Of a DNA stretch of 13,152 nt, positions 13,116 to 13,152 are shown in pieces; positions within the stretch are counted from its first letter, which is position 1; the number at the start of each line of letters is the position of its first letter. The notes under the pieces are model-generated. The model saw only the letters and a list, made by a program, of their open reading frames with translations, did not search any database and was not told where the DNA came from. The position numbers and the translations under genes were made by a program. Origin of the DNA: CAZPDM01 sp964585305 (GTDB lineage Bacteria; Planctomycetota; Uabimicrobiia; Uabimicrobiales; JABWCH01). The DNA lies in the NCBI GenBank assembly GCA_964585305.1, contig CAZPDM010000101.1:1-13152 (forward strand). Direction: 5' to 3'.

Positions 13116-13152
13116 GCGAGAAAACCCCGAAGTCTTCAGCTTCGGGGATGAA
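13116..13152. repeat. GC-rich hairpin: IS605/IS607-type element end or minus-strand terminator
   Basis: CCCCGAAG (13125-13132) pairs with CTTCGGGG (13140-13147) around a 7-nt loop, preceded by GCGAGAAAA and followed by ATGAA at the window edge. Read on the plus strand it resembles the last stem at the right end of many tnpB-carrying elements, the 3' part of the omega-RNA, which ends just before the guide. Read on the minus strand, TTTTCTCGC follows the stem, as in an intrinsic terminator for a gene beyond the window. No tnpB coding sequence is seen to its left, so if it is an element end it is an orphan. Confidence 0.45.

Noticed and set aside
12071..13116. Plus-strand open frames opposite the lipase gene (12071-12439, 12597-12852, 12898-13116)
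   Set aside because: They are antisense shadows of a gene with a full set of lipase motifs and show no domain or ribosome site of their own.
1..13152. CRISPR array, rRNA, phage or secretion-system genes
   Set aside because: No regularly spaced direct repeats, no rRNA-like stretches and no structural or integrase genes were seen on either strand.

Overview
The window is a low-GC (roughly 30-33% by eye) bacterial segment of 13.15 kb with nine intact or near-intact protein genes, one broken ATPase gene and remnants of mobile DNA at both ends. The murE product carries the DNPR motif of meso-diaminopimelate ligases, so the cell makes a Gram-negative-type (or Bacillus-type) peptidoglycan. A lipoprotein and secreted proteins without wall anchors, a 6-TM Yip1-like protein, and a large VWA / GATase-like / VWA protein together recall low-GC members of the Planctomycetota / wider PVC group. 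That assignment is inference from family resemblance only. Starts are mixed ATG/GTG with recognisable Shine-Dalgarno sites, and the standard bacterial code fits.

Left part (226-5485, all minus strand). This is a piece of a division and cell-wall cluster. Read in the direction of transcription it is: a 6-TM Yip1-like membrane protein, a CAP/SCP (YkwD-like) secreted protein, an FtsL-like protein, FtsI (PBP2/3-type transpeptidase) and MurE. ftsL and ftsI share an ATGA overlap. ftsI and murE are separated by a strong hairpin terminator; a candidate murE promoter has its -10 in the hairpin loop. The usual rsmH before ftsL and murF/mraY after murE are absent. Downstream of murE (1-225) lies a decayed piece that looks like the start of an IS607-type resolvase.

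Middle (5513-11598, plus strand). A divergent gene encodes a membrane protein with a lumenal/periplasmic NHL-like segment and a C-terminal zinc ribbon. A 467-bp gene-free stretch follows, full of inverted repeats. It contains a candidate structured small RNA with its own consensus-like promoter. Next come three tightly packed genes: a GH57-like domain protein that seems to have lost a catalytic residue, a TPR/coiled-coil lipoprotein, and a tandem-VWA membrane protein. They overlap or abut and should be one operon, probably an envelope-associated assembly of unknown function. This set and the RNA candidate upstream are the best places to look for something undescribed.

Right part (11599-13152). 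The 5' fragment of an AAA_21-type ATPase gene, broken by two frameshifts, ends in a bidirectional terminator. It is shared with a convergent gene for a secreted class 3 lipase. The last 40 bases hold a GC-rich hairpin that is either an intrinsic terminator on the minus strand or the conserved end (omega-RNA 3' stem) of an IS605/IS607 element. Mobile-element-like sequence at both edges suggests the window may be bounded by repeats.
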